Part shown: piece after piece, positions 22,389 through 29,968 of the stretch | How the letters are laid out: the number at the start of each line of letters is the position of its first letter | Position numbering within the stretch: the first letter of the stretch is position 1 | DNA from: F23-B02 sp963633225 | Lineage (GTDB): Bacteria; Bacillota; Clostridia; Oscillospirales; Oscillospiraceae | Assembly (NCBI GenBank): GCA_963633225.1 | Contig: CAVGXR010000006.1 | Location: 1 to 31,902 of the forward strand | Length of the DNA stretch: 31,902 nucleotides | Reading direction: 5' to 3' | The notes under the pieces: generated by a model | Databases searched by the model: none | What the model was told of the DNA's origin: nothing | What the model saw: the letters and a program-made list of their open reading frames with translations, nothing else | Program-made: the position numbers and the translations under genes

Positions 22389-22826
22389 ATGTATACAATT
22401 GGACAGGTAGCGGAAATGTTTGATCTACCCATTTCCACGCTCCGCTATTACGACAGACAGGGGCTGTTCCCACGTCTGGAGCGCGAGTCCGGCATACGCC
22501 GCTTCGGCGAGTCGGAGCTTGAGGCTCTGCGCGTGATTGAATGCCTGAAAAAAACGGGGATGGAGATAAAGGACATCCGGCAGTTCATGGTCTGGTGCAT
22601 GGAGGGGCCGGCTACCTATCCGCAGCGGAAGGCCATGTTCGAAGCGCAGAGGGCTCACATGGAGGACGAGATCGAGCGCATGAGCCGCGCACTGGATATG
22701 CTGAAATTCAAATGCTGGTACTATGAGCAGGCGATAAACGACGGGAGTGAGGAGCGGATCAGAGCCATGCTCCCCGATAAGCTGCCGGAGGAAATACAAT
22801 CGGCATACGATAACGCGCACAGGTAA
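22389..22826 (+). CDS. MerR-family transcriptional regulator
   Basis: 145 aa from ATG 22389; the open frame reaches back to 22266, but the domain starts here and GAGGTG precedes it. The N-terminal winged helix is MYTIGQVAEMFDLPISTLRYYDRQGLFP, then ESGIRRFGESELEAL. A dimer coiled coil follows at about 80-115. The long middle segment and the lack of a Cys pair resemble AdhR/YfmP-like members that respond to aldehydes or electrophiles, but the inducer cannot be read from sequence. It most likely switches on the divergent flavodoxin/cupin operon. Confidence 0.93.
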   Translation: MYTIGQVAEMFDLPISTLRYYDRQGLFPRLERESGIRRFGESELEALRVIECLKKTGMEIKDIRQFMVWCMEGPATYPQRKAMFEAQRAHMEDEIERMSRALDMLKFKCWYYEQAINDGSEERIRAMLPDKLPEEIQSAYDNAHR

Positions 22827-22832
22827 AAGCAT

Positions 22833-23177
22833 AGACCGGCTTAGAAAAACTAAGCCGGTCAGTTTGTCAAAAAAGTCCCTTGCGGGATTTTTTGACTGCA
22901 CTTTTCCGCCGAGCATTTTGAAAGCCTTCAAAATGCTTTTACCGAAATCCTTGATGTCTCAAGGATTTCGACGGCGGTTTATCTAACTCGAGGCGGGCCT
23001 TTTCTCGCTGCGGCTCGGTCACGGCGCGGCTCTGACATGCCACCGGCATGTCATTCACTCCCGCGCCGCCGCTGCGCTACCCCTCGAGCTCCCCCCGCTG
23101 CGCGGATATCTCAACGCAGCAGCATAGATTCTTTGACAGTCTCAGACCGGCTTAGAAAAACTAAGCCGGTCTTTTAT
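22833..23177 (+). repeat. Intergenic repeat element, copy 1, flanked by duplicated terminator hairpins
   Basis: This fills the gap after the MerR gene. Two identical 28-base copies of a hairpin (stem GACCGGCTTAG/CTAAGCCGGTC, loop AAAAA) lie at 22833-22860 and 23144-23171. The core between them begins AGTTTGTCAAA (22861-22871) and ends TTTGACAGTCT (23132-23142), an imperfect inverted repeat. Inside are several smaller hairpins, TCGAGGCGGG (22988-22997) and CTCCCCCCGCTGCG (23089-23102). The last three motifs recur in the element at 26951-27258. Only the second hairpin copy has a T-run. No credible gene is inside. Confidence 0.8.
23144..23177 (+). terminator. Terminator of the MerR gene, second hairpin copy
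   Basis: Stem GACCGGCTTAG (23145-23155)/CTAAGCCGGTC (23161-23171), followed by TTTTAT. The upstream copy at 22833-22860 lacks the T-run, so this copy looks like the original terminator end. Confidence 0.75.
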
Positions 23178-23189
23178 ATCTGTCCTTTA

Positions 23190-24620
23190 TCAGCCGAGGA
23201 TCTTTCTTGCAAGCCTGGCCTTCTTCTGCGAATAGGGGAAGTATCTTATCGGCACGTCGGCAGGGGAGTGCTTTTCGAGCACGGTCCTGTAGTGCGAGAA
23301 GGTGTCGAAGCTCTGCTTTCCGTGATACGAGCCCATGCCGGAGGCACCGACACCGCCGAAGGCCGCGTTGGAGTTTGCCAGATGCATTATCGTGTCATTT
23401 ATGCAGCCGCCGCCGAAGGAGCAGGAGCCGAGCAGCTTTTTCTGAGCCTGTGCGCTCTGCGAGAAGAAGTACAGCGCCAGAGGCTTCGGCCTTGCGGTGA
23501 TATATTCTATGCATTCGTCAAGCTCCGAGTAGCTTATAATGGGCAGGATAGGTCCGAATATCTCGCGGCTCATGGCGGGAGAATCGGGGGCGAGATCGGT
23601 CAGCAGCGTCGGCTCTATGAAGCGGCTCTCGGGATCCGCAGCGCCGCCGAGCACGGCGTGTCCGCTCTCGAGCACCCCGCACAGACGCTCAAAGTGCTTG
23701 GCATTGACTATGTGCACCATGTCCGACATGTCACCGTTCGGGAAAAACTCACTCAGCGCTCTTTTATATTCGCTTATAAAGCGCTCCTTCATGCTCTCGT
23801 GTATGAGCAGATAGTCCGGCGCGACGCAGGTCTGACCGGCGTTGAGCACCTTGCCGAATGCGATCTTTCGTGCGGCAAGGCGGATATCGGCAGTTTCATC
23901 GACGATAACGGGGCTTTTGCCGCCGAGCTCCAGCGTGACGGGTATGAGCCGCCTTGAGGCCGACTCCATGACGCTTCTGCCGACACCGGCGCTGCCGGTG
24001 AAGAAAATGTAGTCAAAATCCGCTTCGAGCAGCGCTTTGTTCTCCTCGCGTCCGCCCTCGACGACGGCGACATATTCGGGAGGGAACACGCTTTCCACGA
24101 TCGTGCGCACGGCGTGCGAGCTGTTGGGTGCATAGGCCGAGGGCTTTATGACAGCGCAGTTGCCGGAGGATATCGCGCCTATGAGCGGCATGAAGCAGAG
24201 CTGTATGGGATAGTTCCACGGAGCCATTATGAGCACCGAGCCGTAGGGCTCGGGAGCTGCAAAGCAGATGCCCGGCAGCTGTGCCATTGACGGCATGACC
24301 AGCCGCCTTGCGCTCCAGCGTGACAGATGGCTGAGGTGGTGCTCGATCTCCTCGAGCACAAGGCCGGTCTCGCACATATACGTCTCATACGGGTGCTTAT
24401 GCAGATCGGACATGAGCGCACTGCATATGAGCTCATCGTTTTTGATGATCGCCTTTTTGAGCTCTCTGAGCATTTTCTTTCTGAAGGCTATGGGCCGCGT
24501 CGCGCCGGAGGCATAGTACTGCTTCTGCGCGGCAAGTATGTCGAACGCACGGCTCTCCTCCGAGGTCTGCGGGCTTTTCTTGGTCTGTGCTGCTGTCGAA
24601 TAAAGATGAATCTCCGACAT
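23190..24620 (-). CDS. Aldehyde dehydrogenase, NAD(P)-dependent (class 3-like)
   Basis: 476 aa from the ATG at 24618-24620 (AAAGGAG just upstream; the longer frame starts at a TTG). It oxidises aldehydes to acids. The Rossmann region has the conserved PWNYP (Asn136). FFTGSAGVGRSVME is at 206-219. The general base is Glu231 in TLELGGKSPV and the nucleophile is Cys265 in NAGQTCVAPDY. Length and ending resemble fatty-aldehyde/coniferyl-type enzymes of Firmicutes (YwdH-like). The C-terminal basic tail (FPYSQKKARLARKILG) may touch membrane. It has its own promoter with a palindrome at the start site. A role in aldehyde detoxification fits the neighbouring MerR system but is inference. Confidence 0.94.
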   Translation of the reverse strand: MSEIHLYSTAAQTKKSPQTSEESRAFDILAAQKQYYASGATRPIAFRKKMLRELKKAIIKNDELICSALMSDLHKHPYETYMCETGLVLEEIEHHLSHLSRWSARRLVMPSMAQLPGICFAAPEPYGSVLIMAPWNYPIQLCFMPLIGAISSGNCAVIKPSAYAPNSSHAVRTIVESVFPPEYVAVVEGGREENKALLEADFDYIFFTGSAGVGRSVMESASRRLIPVTLELGGKSPVIVDETADIRLAARKIAFGKVLNAGQTCVAPDYLLIHESMKERFISEYKRALSEFFPNGDMSDMVHIVNAKHFERLCGVLESGHAVLGGAADPESRFIEPTLLTDLAPDSPAMSREIFGPILPIISYSELDECIEYITARPKPLALYFFSQSAQAQKKLLGSCSFGGGCINDTIMHLANSNAAFGGVGASGMGSYHGKQSFDTFSHYRTVLEKHSPADVPIRYFPYSQKKARLARKILG

Positions 24621-24655
24621 TTCCTGCACTCCTTTCTGCAATGCTTTAAATAGTT

Positions 24656-24672
24656 AAAACATATAATGTTTT
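24656..24672. promoter_or_regulatory. Operator-like palindrome at the aldehyde dehydrogenase start site
   Basis: AAAACAT-ATA-ATGTTTT is a perfect 17-bp inverted repeat that overlaps the expected transcription start, 5 bases after the -10. This is a typical repressor position. The regulator is unknown. Confidence 0.55.
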
Positions 24673-24677
24673 CAGTG

Positions 24678-24706
24678 AGTATATCACCAAAAAACGAGGA
24701 GTGCAA
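24678..24706 (-). promoter_or_regulatory. Promoter of the aldehyde dehydrogenase gene
   Basis: Minus strand TTGCAC (24701-24706), 17 bases, TATACT (24678-24683). Confidence 0.8.
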
Positions 24707-24928
24707 TACACATGGCAGAGATAAAAAATTAACTTGTGCAGCAGGGTTTTTTGGCATTAAGAAAAGCGTGAGAAATGCATACGCAAAGCGTCAAAAATTC
24801 TAAAAATAAATTTTTTTTCGAAAAAAGTTTATTTAAGGTGAAATATAACGGCTTGTTCTCCGTCTATATAGTCAGAGGGTCGCAAGACCCATACCCCCCT
24901 TGAAAAAATTTGTGGAAGGAGAACTACT
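24707..24928 (+). other. AT-rich leader region of the 30-aa peptide gene
   Basis: No gene is visible here. The stretch is AT-rich up to about 24850 (runs of A and T near 24800-24835). It then has a small hairpin GGGTC-GCAA-GACCC (24877-24890) with a GNRA tetraloop, followed by CCCCCC. The promoter is not clear. The hairpin would lie in the 5' leader of the small gene. Confidence 0.45.
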
Positions 24929-25021
24929 ATGAACCCTGTTATTCTCGATGATTACAACGAAGAGTTTGCAAAGTTCGGCAAGCTGGCAGCACTCTGGATT
25001 CTGCTGAAGATCATCTTCTGA
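24929..25021 (+). CDS. Tiny peptide gene, 30 aa, amphipathic/membrane-associated
   Basis: ATG 24929 has a strong GGAAGGAG at 24914-24921 and the frame ends at TGA 25019-25021. It encodes MNPVILDDYNEEFAKFGKLA followed by ALWILLKIIF. The first half is acidic and polar, the second hydrophobic and ending in Phe. It is flanked by a leader hairpin and a perfect terminator 20 bases downstream, so it is an independent unit. Regulatory peptide, small membrane protein or signalling peptide are all possible. I recognise no family. Confidence 0.6.
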   Translation: MNPVILDDYNEEFAKFGKLAALWILLKIIF

Positions 25022-25041
25022 TCTGAAATTCCCCAATTAAT

Positions 25042-25075
25042 AAAAATGCACCGTTTTTTTGACGGTGCATTTTTT
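25042..25075. terminator. Bidirectional terminator
   Basis: AATGCACCGT and ACGGTGCATT form the stem with a T-rich loop, flanked by A5 and T6. It serves the 30-aa gene (+) and the glycerol-1-phosphate dehydrogenase (-). Confidence 0.9.
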
Positions 25076-25091
25076 ATGCTCTGCTTCTGCT

Positions 25092-26339
25092 TTACTCACC
25101 GAAGTCGAGGACACGCAGCATACGCACAAGGGTGAGCCTGTTGCGGATGGCAGCCGATATCGGCAGCATCTCCTGCTCAAGGGCGGGGTCAATGCCGATG
25201 TGCTCCGGCAGATATTTCGCGCTGCAGCCCTTGTAGAGTGCCTCCATTTCCTCAACGGAGGGGATATTGTCTATCATGGCGCGTATCTCGTCCCAGTGAT
25301 CGACGATGTTCTGCGCGTCGAAGGTTGCCAGAACGTCGTTTGCATTTTCCTTTATTATGCCTGCAGCGAGCCTGTCGCCAAACTTTTCTTTTATCCACTG
25401 CTCGCTCAAAGGCTCGAAGGGCTTGGCCTTGGGCGTGGGCAGGGAGGCCAGACGGTGATATTCCTTTACGCAGGCGAAGGTGCCGACACCGACGCATTCG
25501 CCGTGGATGCCCTCGGCATTTTCAAAGCGCGGCGGATGCATCTCAACAAGGTGCGCCATGAGGTGCTCTGCGCCCGAGGCTGCACGCGAGTGGTTCAGCA
25601 GCTGCATCGTAAGGCCGCTCTTCATCTGCGCCATGGTCATTGCCTCGTGGTCGGCAATGCCGGTCGCTGCATACTTATCGGCGGCCTCGCGCATGATATC
25701 GAGCGCCTCCTGTGCAAGCTCGGCGACCATGGGGCAGTAGTATTCGCCCGCTACGAGATTTGATACCTTCCAGTCGAACAGGGAGATGTATTTTGAGAGA
25801 ATATCGTTTATGCCGCTTGCGACGAGGCGGGCCGGTGCGCCCTTTATGATGTCAAGGTCGGCAACGACAAGGACGGGAGCGCACATCGGGGTCGATTTTT
25901 TCTGCCCATTCAGAATGGCCGAGCAGATATTTGCCGTGAAGCCGTCGGAGGAGGCGAGGGTCGGAACGGCGACAAAGGGGATGCCGAGCTTATATGCGGG
26001 GTAACGGCCAAAGTCCATGATCGTGCCCGCACCGTAGGCGACGATGACCTCCGGCTTGTCCAGCCTCGTCATCATTTCCTCGATGACGGTGTCCTCGGCG
26101 CGCAGGCCGTTTGCATCGAGCACGATCTCCTGATCGGCGGCGACATGCTTGCCCTCGGTGAGCTTGTAAATGACCGTGTCGTAGATAACGGCACGCCGTT
26201 TACCCGCAAGGCCGACCTCGGCCATGTACTGCTCGAAGTTGTTTATCGCGCCGTATTCAACGACGACCTTTTTCGTTTCAAGCTCATGCTCTCTGCCGCA
26301 GACGCATTTGCCGACGTATTTTTCGCAATCCATAATCAT
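25092..26339 (-). CDS. egsA: sn-glycerol-1-phosphate dehydrogenase (EgsA/AraM type)
   Basis: 415 aa from the ATG at 26337-26339, with GAGGTG upstream. Iron-alcohol-dehydrogenase superfamily. It reduces dihydroxyacetone phosphate to sn-glycerol-1-phosphate with NAD(P)H. Visible are the nucleotide region VAYGAGTIMDFGRYPAYKLG, the family segment VAVPTLASSDGFTAN, and metal-site residues around ASGINDILSKY, SGAEHLMAHLVEM and GIHGECVGVG. In B. subtilis AraM is a nickel-dependent enzyme of this kind; in archaea the product builds ether lipids. No prenyltransferase (PcrB) is nearby, so its use is unknown. An N-terminal CVCGREH may add a small metal site. Confidence 0.9.
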   Translation of the reverse strand: MIMDCEKYVGKCVCGREHELETKKVVVEYGAINNFEQYMAEVGLAGKRRAVIYDTVIYKLTEGKHVAADQEIVLDANGLRAEDTVIEEMMTRLDKPEVIVAYGAGTIMDFGRYPAYKLGIPFVAVPTLASSDGFTANICSAILNGQKKSTPMCAPVLVVADLDIIKGAPARLVASGINDILSKYISLFDWKVSNLVAGEYYCPMVAELAQEALDIMREAADKYAATGIADHEAMTMAQMKSGLTMQLLNHSRAASGAEHLMAHLVEMHPPRFENAEGIHGECVGVGTFACVKEYHRLASLPTPKAKPFEPLSEQWIKEKFGDRLAAGIIKENANDVLATFDAQNIVDHWDEIRAMIDNIPSVEEMEALYKGCSAKYLPEHIGIDPALEQEMLPISAAIRNRLTLVRMLRVLDFGE

Positions 26340-26393
26340 GGTCAAACACCTCAAATTCAAAATTCCGCCGGACGCAATAGTCCGAAACGGCGA

Positions 26394-26428
26394 AAAAACG
26401 GGCGCGGCACACGGCTTCGCCCGTTTTT
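26394..26428 (-). terminator. Terminator of the small P-loop gene
   Basis: AAAAACGGGCG (26394-26404) pairs with CGCCCGTTTTT (26418-26428). On the minus strand it follows the P-loop gene and runs into a T-run. Some read-through into egsA is possible. Confidence 0.82.
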
Positions 26429-26432
26429 AATT

Positions 26433-26846
26433 TTAGATCATGTATTTTCTGATAGCCTCGCCGACCGTGTCGGGGTCAACGGTGACGCTGATAACAAATT
26501 CAATGTTTTCTCTCTCGGAGAAGCCTTCGAGCCAATCGAGAAATTCGCCGAACATGACGGGATCCTTGTTGCTTACGATTTTGTAGAAATTATCGACAAA
26601 AACGTGGGTGATGTCATAGTTGCCGGAATGCAGACCGCAGATGAAGCCCTTGATGAACTCATAAGAGCCGATGTCGTAAGAGCCGGCTTCGATAAGACGG
26701 GCCTGATAGGGGATATCGAATGTGAGCTTCTTTTCCTTTTCAATGCAGACAACGTCGCCGTTTTCCATAGCGACGGCCTCGCGGACGAGGTCTACCAGAC
26801 GCTTGGTCTTGCCGCTGCCCTTCAGACCCATGATCAACTTAACCAT
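26433..26846 (-). CDS. Small P-loop ATP-binding protein, unknown function
   Basis: 137 aa from the ATG at 26844-26846 (AGGAGAG upstream; a GTG lies 9 bases earlier). The Walker A motif GLKGSGKT is at 7-14. HVFVDNFYKI at about 82-91 is a plausible Walker B strand, and EFVISVTVD is a further strand. It is short for a kinase and lacks recognisable LID or base-binding motifs. It resembles small ATPases of Clostridia without assigned role. It has its own probable promoter and terminator, upstream of egsA. Confidence 0.8.
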   Translation of the reverse strand: MVKLIMGLKGSGKTKRLVDLVREAVAMENGDVVCIEKEKKLTFDIPYQARLIEAGSYDIGSYEFIKGFICGLHSGNYDITHVFVDNFYKIVSNKDPVMFGEFLDWLEGFSERENIEFVISVTVDPDTVGEAIRKYMI

Positions 26847-26892
26847 TTTGACCACTCTCCTTTTCAGTTGTTAAGTTAAAGTTTTTCTGTTG

Positions 26893-26922
26893 GATATAGA
26901 TTAACATTTTTCCGTATGTAAA
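26893..26922 (-). promoter_or_regulatory. Possible promoter of the P-loop gene
   Basis: Minus strand TTTACA (26917-26922), 18 bases, TATATC (26893-26898). A moderate match. Confidence 0.5.
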
Positions 26923-26940
26923 GCAAGAGTAAAAGTGTGA

Positions 26941-26983
26941 ATAAAAAATAAAAGCACGAGGACGGAAATTTCGTCCTCGTGCT
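26941..26983 (-). terminator. Terminator of pgi, distal hairpin copy
   Basis: Stem AGCACGAGGACG (26953-26964)/CGTCCTCGTGCT (26972-26983). On the minus strand it ends in TTTTATTTTTTAT. Only this copy, distal to pgi, has the T-run. Confidence 0.8.
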
Positions 26984-27258
26984 CAGACTGTCAAAGGATT
27001 ATGGAAAAAAGGCGTAATGGGTAGAATCCAATACGCAGCAGGGGGAGTGTGAGGGGGACAAGGTCCCGCCTCGAATTGGATTATAGCCATCAAAAACGCC
27101 TGATTTATCAGGCGTTTTGACGAGCGCAGCGAGATTTTTCGTGAAGCGCAAGCTTCACAAAAAATGTGGCGTTTTTTCAGCGTGCAAAAAAGCCGCAGAC
27201 TTTTTTGACACGCTGAAAGCACGAGGACGGAAATTTCGTCCTCGTGCTCAGACTGTCA
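26951..27258 (-). repeat. Intergenic repeat element, copy 2, flanked by 43-base direct repeats
   Basis: This lies after pgi. Identical 43-base segments at 26951-26993 and 27216-27258 each contain the hairpin AGCACGAGGACG/CGTCCTCGTGCT plus CAGACTGTCA; the right copy includes the pgi stop codon. The core ends are AGACTGTCAAA (26985-26995) and TTTGACACGCT (27204-27214), matching copy 1 in the TGTCAAA/TTTGACA part. Also shared with copy 1, on the minus strand, are TCGAGGCGGG (27065-27074) and CTCCCCCTGCTGCG (27034-27047). Several inner hairpins differ. No gene is inside. Confidence 0.8.
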
Positions 27259-28530
27259 TGTGCCCGGCTTGCCGAGCATTTTGAACATATTCTTTTTATA
27301 AGCCTCGACACCCGGCTGATCGAAGGGGTTCACGCCCGACATATAGCCGGAGATAGCGCAGGCAAGCTCAAAGAAGCATACGAGCTCGGCAAAGCCAACC
27401 TCGTCGCGTGCCGGAACGCTTATGCCGATGTTCGGAACACCGCCGGATATGTGCGCGGCCTTCACCGCGTCGCAGGCTGTGCGGCAGATGTCCGCATAAT
27501 CCTTTCCCGCAAGGTAATTGAGCCCGTCGGGATCGCCCATCTCAAAGGGAACGGAAACGCTGCTGCGCGTTTTTTCAAAGCTTACGATGGTTTCCATCAG
27601 CGTGCGCGGCCCATCCTGTATGTACTGACCCATCGAGTGCAGATCGGCGGTGAACTCGACAGAGGCGGGGAAGATGCCTATGCCGTTTTTGCCCTCGCTC
27701 TCGCCGTAGAGCTGCTTCCACCACTCGGCCATGAAGCGGAACGAGGGCTCATAGCAGCCGAGTATCTCGATGCTGCGTCCGTGACCGTAGAGATACTGCC
27801 TCGCCGCCGCGTACTGCCAGGCCGGATTTTCCGGCGAGCGCAGGTCGAGCTCCTTAAATGCGATGATAGCCGAGTTTATGACCGTTTTTATGTCGATGCC
27901 CGCGACCGCCATCGGGAGCAGGCCGACCGCCGACAGGACGCTGTATCTTCCGCCGACATCGTCGGGAACGACGAAGCACTCCCAGCCCTCAGCATCGGCC
28001 AGAGACTTGAGCGCACCGCGATGTGCGTCGGTCGTTGCGAAAATGTGCTTTTTTGCGGCAGCGCCGTACTTTTCACGCAGCATCCCTCTGAAAACGCGGA
28101 AGGCCAGCGCCGGTTCCAGAGTCGTGCCCGATTTGGATATGACGTTTATATCAAAATCCATGTCGCCGAGCTGAGCTATCGTATCGCTCAGAGCATCGGG
28201 CGAAAGTCCGTTTCCGACGAAGAATATCCTCGGATCGTTCTCCGACGGAACGGGGCGCAGGAGCTCTATCGCGCCGCGTGCGCCGAGATATGAGCCGCCT
28301 ATGCCGATAACGACGAGCGCCTTTGAGCGGCCTCGTATGCGCTGTGCCGCGGCGAGTATGGCCTTGAGCTCGCCGTCGCGTATGCGCTGCGGAAGCTCCG
28401 TCCAGCCCGTAAATTCGCTGCCTGCCCCGCTCCTGTCGCTGAGCGTCCTGTGTGCCGCCGCGGCAGAGGCGAAGTCAAGCTCCGCAGGGTCAAAAAAGGC
28501 GGAAGTTCCCGATAGATCGACCTTGACCAT
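27256..28530 (-). CDS. pgi: Glucose-6-phosphate isomerase
   Basis: 424 aa, the shorter Firmicutes type. It interconverts glucose-6-phosphate and fructose-6-phosphate in glycolysis. Family segments: LVVIGIGGSYLGARGAIELL (about 72-91), DINVISKSGTTLEPALAFRVFR, PDDVGGRYSVLSAVGLLPMA and GIFPASVEFTADLHSMGQYIQDG. C-terminal GVNPFDQPGVEAYKKNMFKMLG is complete. GGAGGG precedes the ATG. It has its own promoter. Its stop codon overlaps the repeat element that follows. Confidence 0.97.
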   Translation of the reverse strand: MVKVDLSGTSAFFDPAELDFASAAAAHRTLSDRSGAGSEFTGWTELPQRIRDGELKAILAAAQRIRGRSKALVVIGIGGSYLGARGAIELLRPVPSENDPRIFFVGNGLSPDALSDTIAQLGDMDFDINVISKSGTTLEPALAFRVFRGMLREKYGAAAKKHIFATTDAHRGALKSLADAEGWECFVVPDDVGGRYSVLSAVGLLPMAVAGIDIKTVINSAIIAFKELDLRSPENPAWQYAAARQYLYGHGRSIEILGCYEPSFRFMAEWWKQLYGESEGKNGIGIFPASVEFTADLHSMGQYIQDGPRTLMETIVSFEKTRSSVSVPFEMGDPDGLNYLAGKDYADICRTACDAVKAAHISGGVPNIGISVPARDEVGFAELVCFFELACAISGYMSGVNPFDQPGVEAYKKNMFKMLGKPGT

Positions 28531-28571
28531 GATTATCCCTCCGTGTCATTTTATACATTTTATAATCCTAT

Positions 28572-28599
28572 ATTATACACCTGCTGTATGAAAAAGCAA
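28572..28599 (-). promoter_or_regulatory. Promoter of pgi
   Basis: Minus strand TTGCTT (28594-28599), 16 bases, a consensus TATAAT (28572-28577). Start about 35 bases before the ATG. Confidence 0.78.
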
Positions 28600-28665
28600 G
28601 GACAATATGTCGAGGTGGGGAATGATACGCAATTTTAACACAAATTTTACACAAAAGTGGAGCAA

Positions 28666-29811
28666 TTAACCCAGTACAATGTAACTTTTCAGCAGCTCGA
28701 GCAGCGTCGCGCAGAAGCCGGCACGGGCAACGGAGGCATCAGCCACGAGCGGCACGCAGCAGCGCTGCCCGTTGCCGAGGGAAACGTTCAGTGTCCCTAT
28801 CCTCTGACCTTTGTATACCGGCGCTGTCAGAAGCTCCGGCAGGTCTATCTCGTAGCTCGGCTCACCAGTGCCGCTTTTGGGAACAAGTGCGGCCTGCGCA
28901 CCGTCATACAGGGGCTGGACGCTGCCGGCCTCGCCGAGGCTCACGCGAACAGGCGGCAGAACGTCGGGAGCACGCAGCGGCAGCAGGCGGAAGTTTGCAA
29001 AGCCATAGTTTAAAAGCGCCTTGGCATCGGAGTTTCTCTCGTCGGAGGAATCCGCGTGCATGATGACGGCGATGTATTCGACTCCGTCGCGCTCGGCGGT
29101 GGCCGAAAGGCAGTACATGGCCTTCTCCGTGAAGCCGGTCTTGAGCCCCGTGCAGCCGTCGTAGTAGTACACGAGCTTGTTTGTGTTGGAAAGGACGAAC
29201 TCGCCGTTTCGTATGCTGTCCATCCAGATGCTGCTGTACTGCTTTATCAGGTCGTGGCTTATGAGCTCGCGGCTCATGACGGCTACGTCGTAGGCGCTCG
29301 TATAGTGCCCGTCGTCATCGAAAAGGCCGGTGCAGTTTTTGAAAACGGTGTCCTTCATGCCGAGCTGCTGCGCTCTTTCGTTCATGCGCGAAACAAAGGC
29401 CTGCTCCGAGCCGCACAGGTGCTCGGCCATGGCTACGGCGCAGTCGTTTGCCGAGACAACGCAGATGCATTTGAGCATTTCGCCGACGCTCATCCTTTCG
29501 CCCTGCTCGAGATACACGCAGCTTCCGCCAAAGGAGGCCGCACGCTCTGATGCCGTGACCGTGTCCTCAAGGCTCATATCGCCGCGCTCTATCGCCTCAA
29601 CGATGAGCAGCATCGTCATGATCTTCGTAACGCTTGCCGGCGGCAGCTGTTCGTGCGGGGCCTTTTCGTATATGACCTCGCCCGTCACCTTTTCCATGAG
29701 CACCGCCGAGGGCGCGGAGACCTCGATATCGCCGTCTGAAAGCGTGCCCGCGGCGTACACGGGAGCCGTCAGCATGGCAAGGCACAGCGCCGTGCATATT
29801 AATTTCTTCAT
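28666..29811 (-). CDS. D-alanyl-D-alanine carboxypeptidase (DacF-like, PBP5 family)
   Basis: 381 aa. It trims the terminal D-Ala from peptidoglycan side chains outside the cell. Signal peptide MKKLICTALCLAMLTAPVYA, cleaved near residue 20. All three serine-peptidase motifs are present: SVTK with Ser60/Lys63, SAN at 120-122 and KTG at 224-226. A C-terminal beta domain follows (about 285-355), and the last 20 residues (ARAGFCATLLELLKSYIVLG) form a likely membrane-anchoring amphipathic helix. GGAGGTG precedes the ATG. DacF is sporulation-linked in B. subtilis, but whether this one is cannot be told. I could not place its promoter or a clear terminator. Confidence 0.95.
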   Translation of the reverse strand: MKKLICTALCLAMLTAPVYAAGTLSDGDIEVSAPSAVLMEKVTGEVIYEKAPHEQLPPASVTKIMTMLLIVEAIERGDMSLEDTVTASERAASFGGSCVYLEQGERMSVGEMLKCICVVSANDCAVAMAEHLCGSEQAFVSRMNERAQQLGMKDTVFKNCTGLFDDDGHYTSAYDVAVMSRELISHDLIKQYSSIWMDSIRNGEFVLSNTNKLVYYYDGCTGLKTGFTEKAMYCLSATAERDGVEYIAVIMHADSSDERNSDAKALLNYGFANFRLLPLRAPDVLPPVRVSLGEAGSVQPLYDGAQAALVPKSGTGEPSYEIDLPELLTAPVYKGQRIGTLNVSLGNGQRCCVPLVADASVARAGFCATLLELLKSYIVLG

Positions 29812-29968
29812 GGGTCAAACACCTCCGGTAAAGCCTATGCATGTCTCCCGCAATGATGCACGGAAGCCGGCGGCGGGACTCCTCAGGTTGCGCAATTATG
29901 CTTTATTCGACAAAAAATGAATTTTCGATTGCTGACAGATGCGGAAAAACATATTGAATATCAATGGG

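Noticed and set aside
22833..23177. Insertion sequence or CRISPR-like array
   Set aside because: No transposase frame, and only two repeat copies about 310 bases apart without regular spacers.
23037..23957. 306-aa open frame on the plus strand over the repeat element and ALDH
   Set aside because: It begins in the palindromic repeat core and continues antisense to the aldehyde dehydrogenase. No family features and no initiation site.
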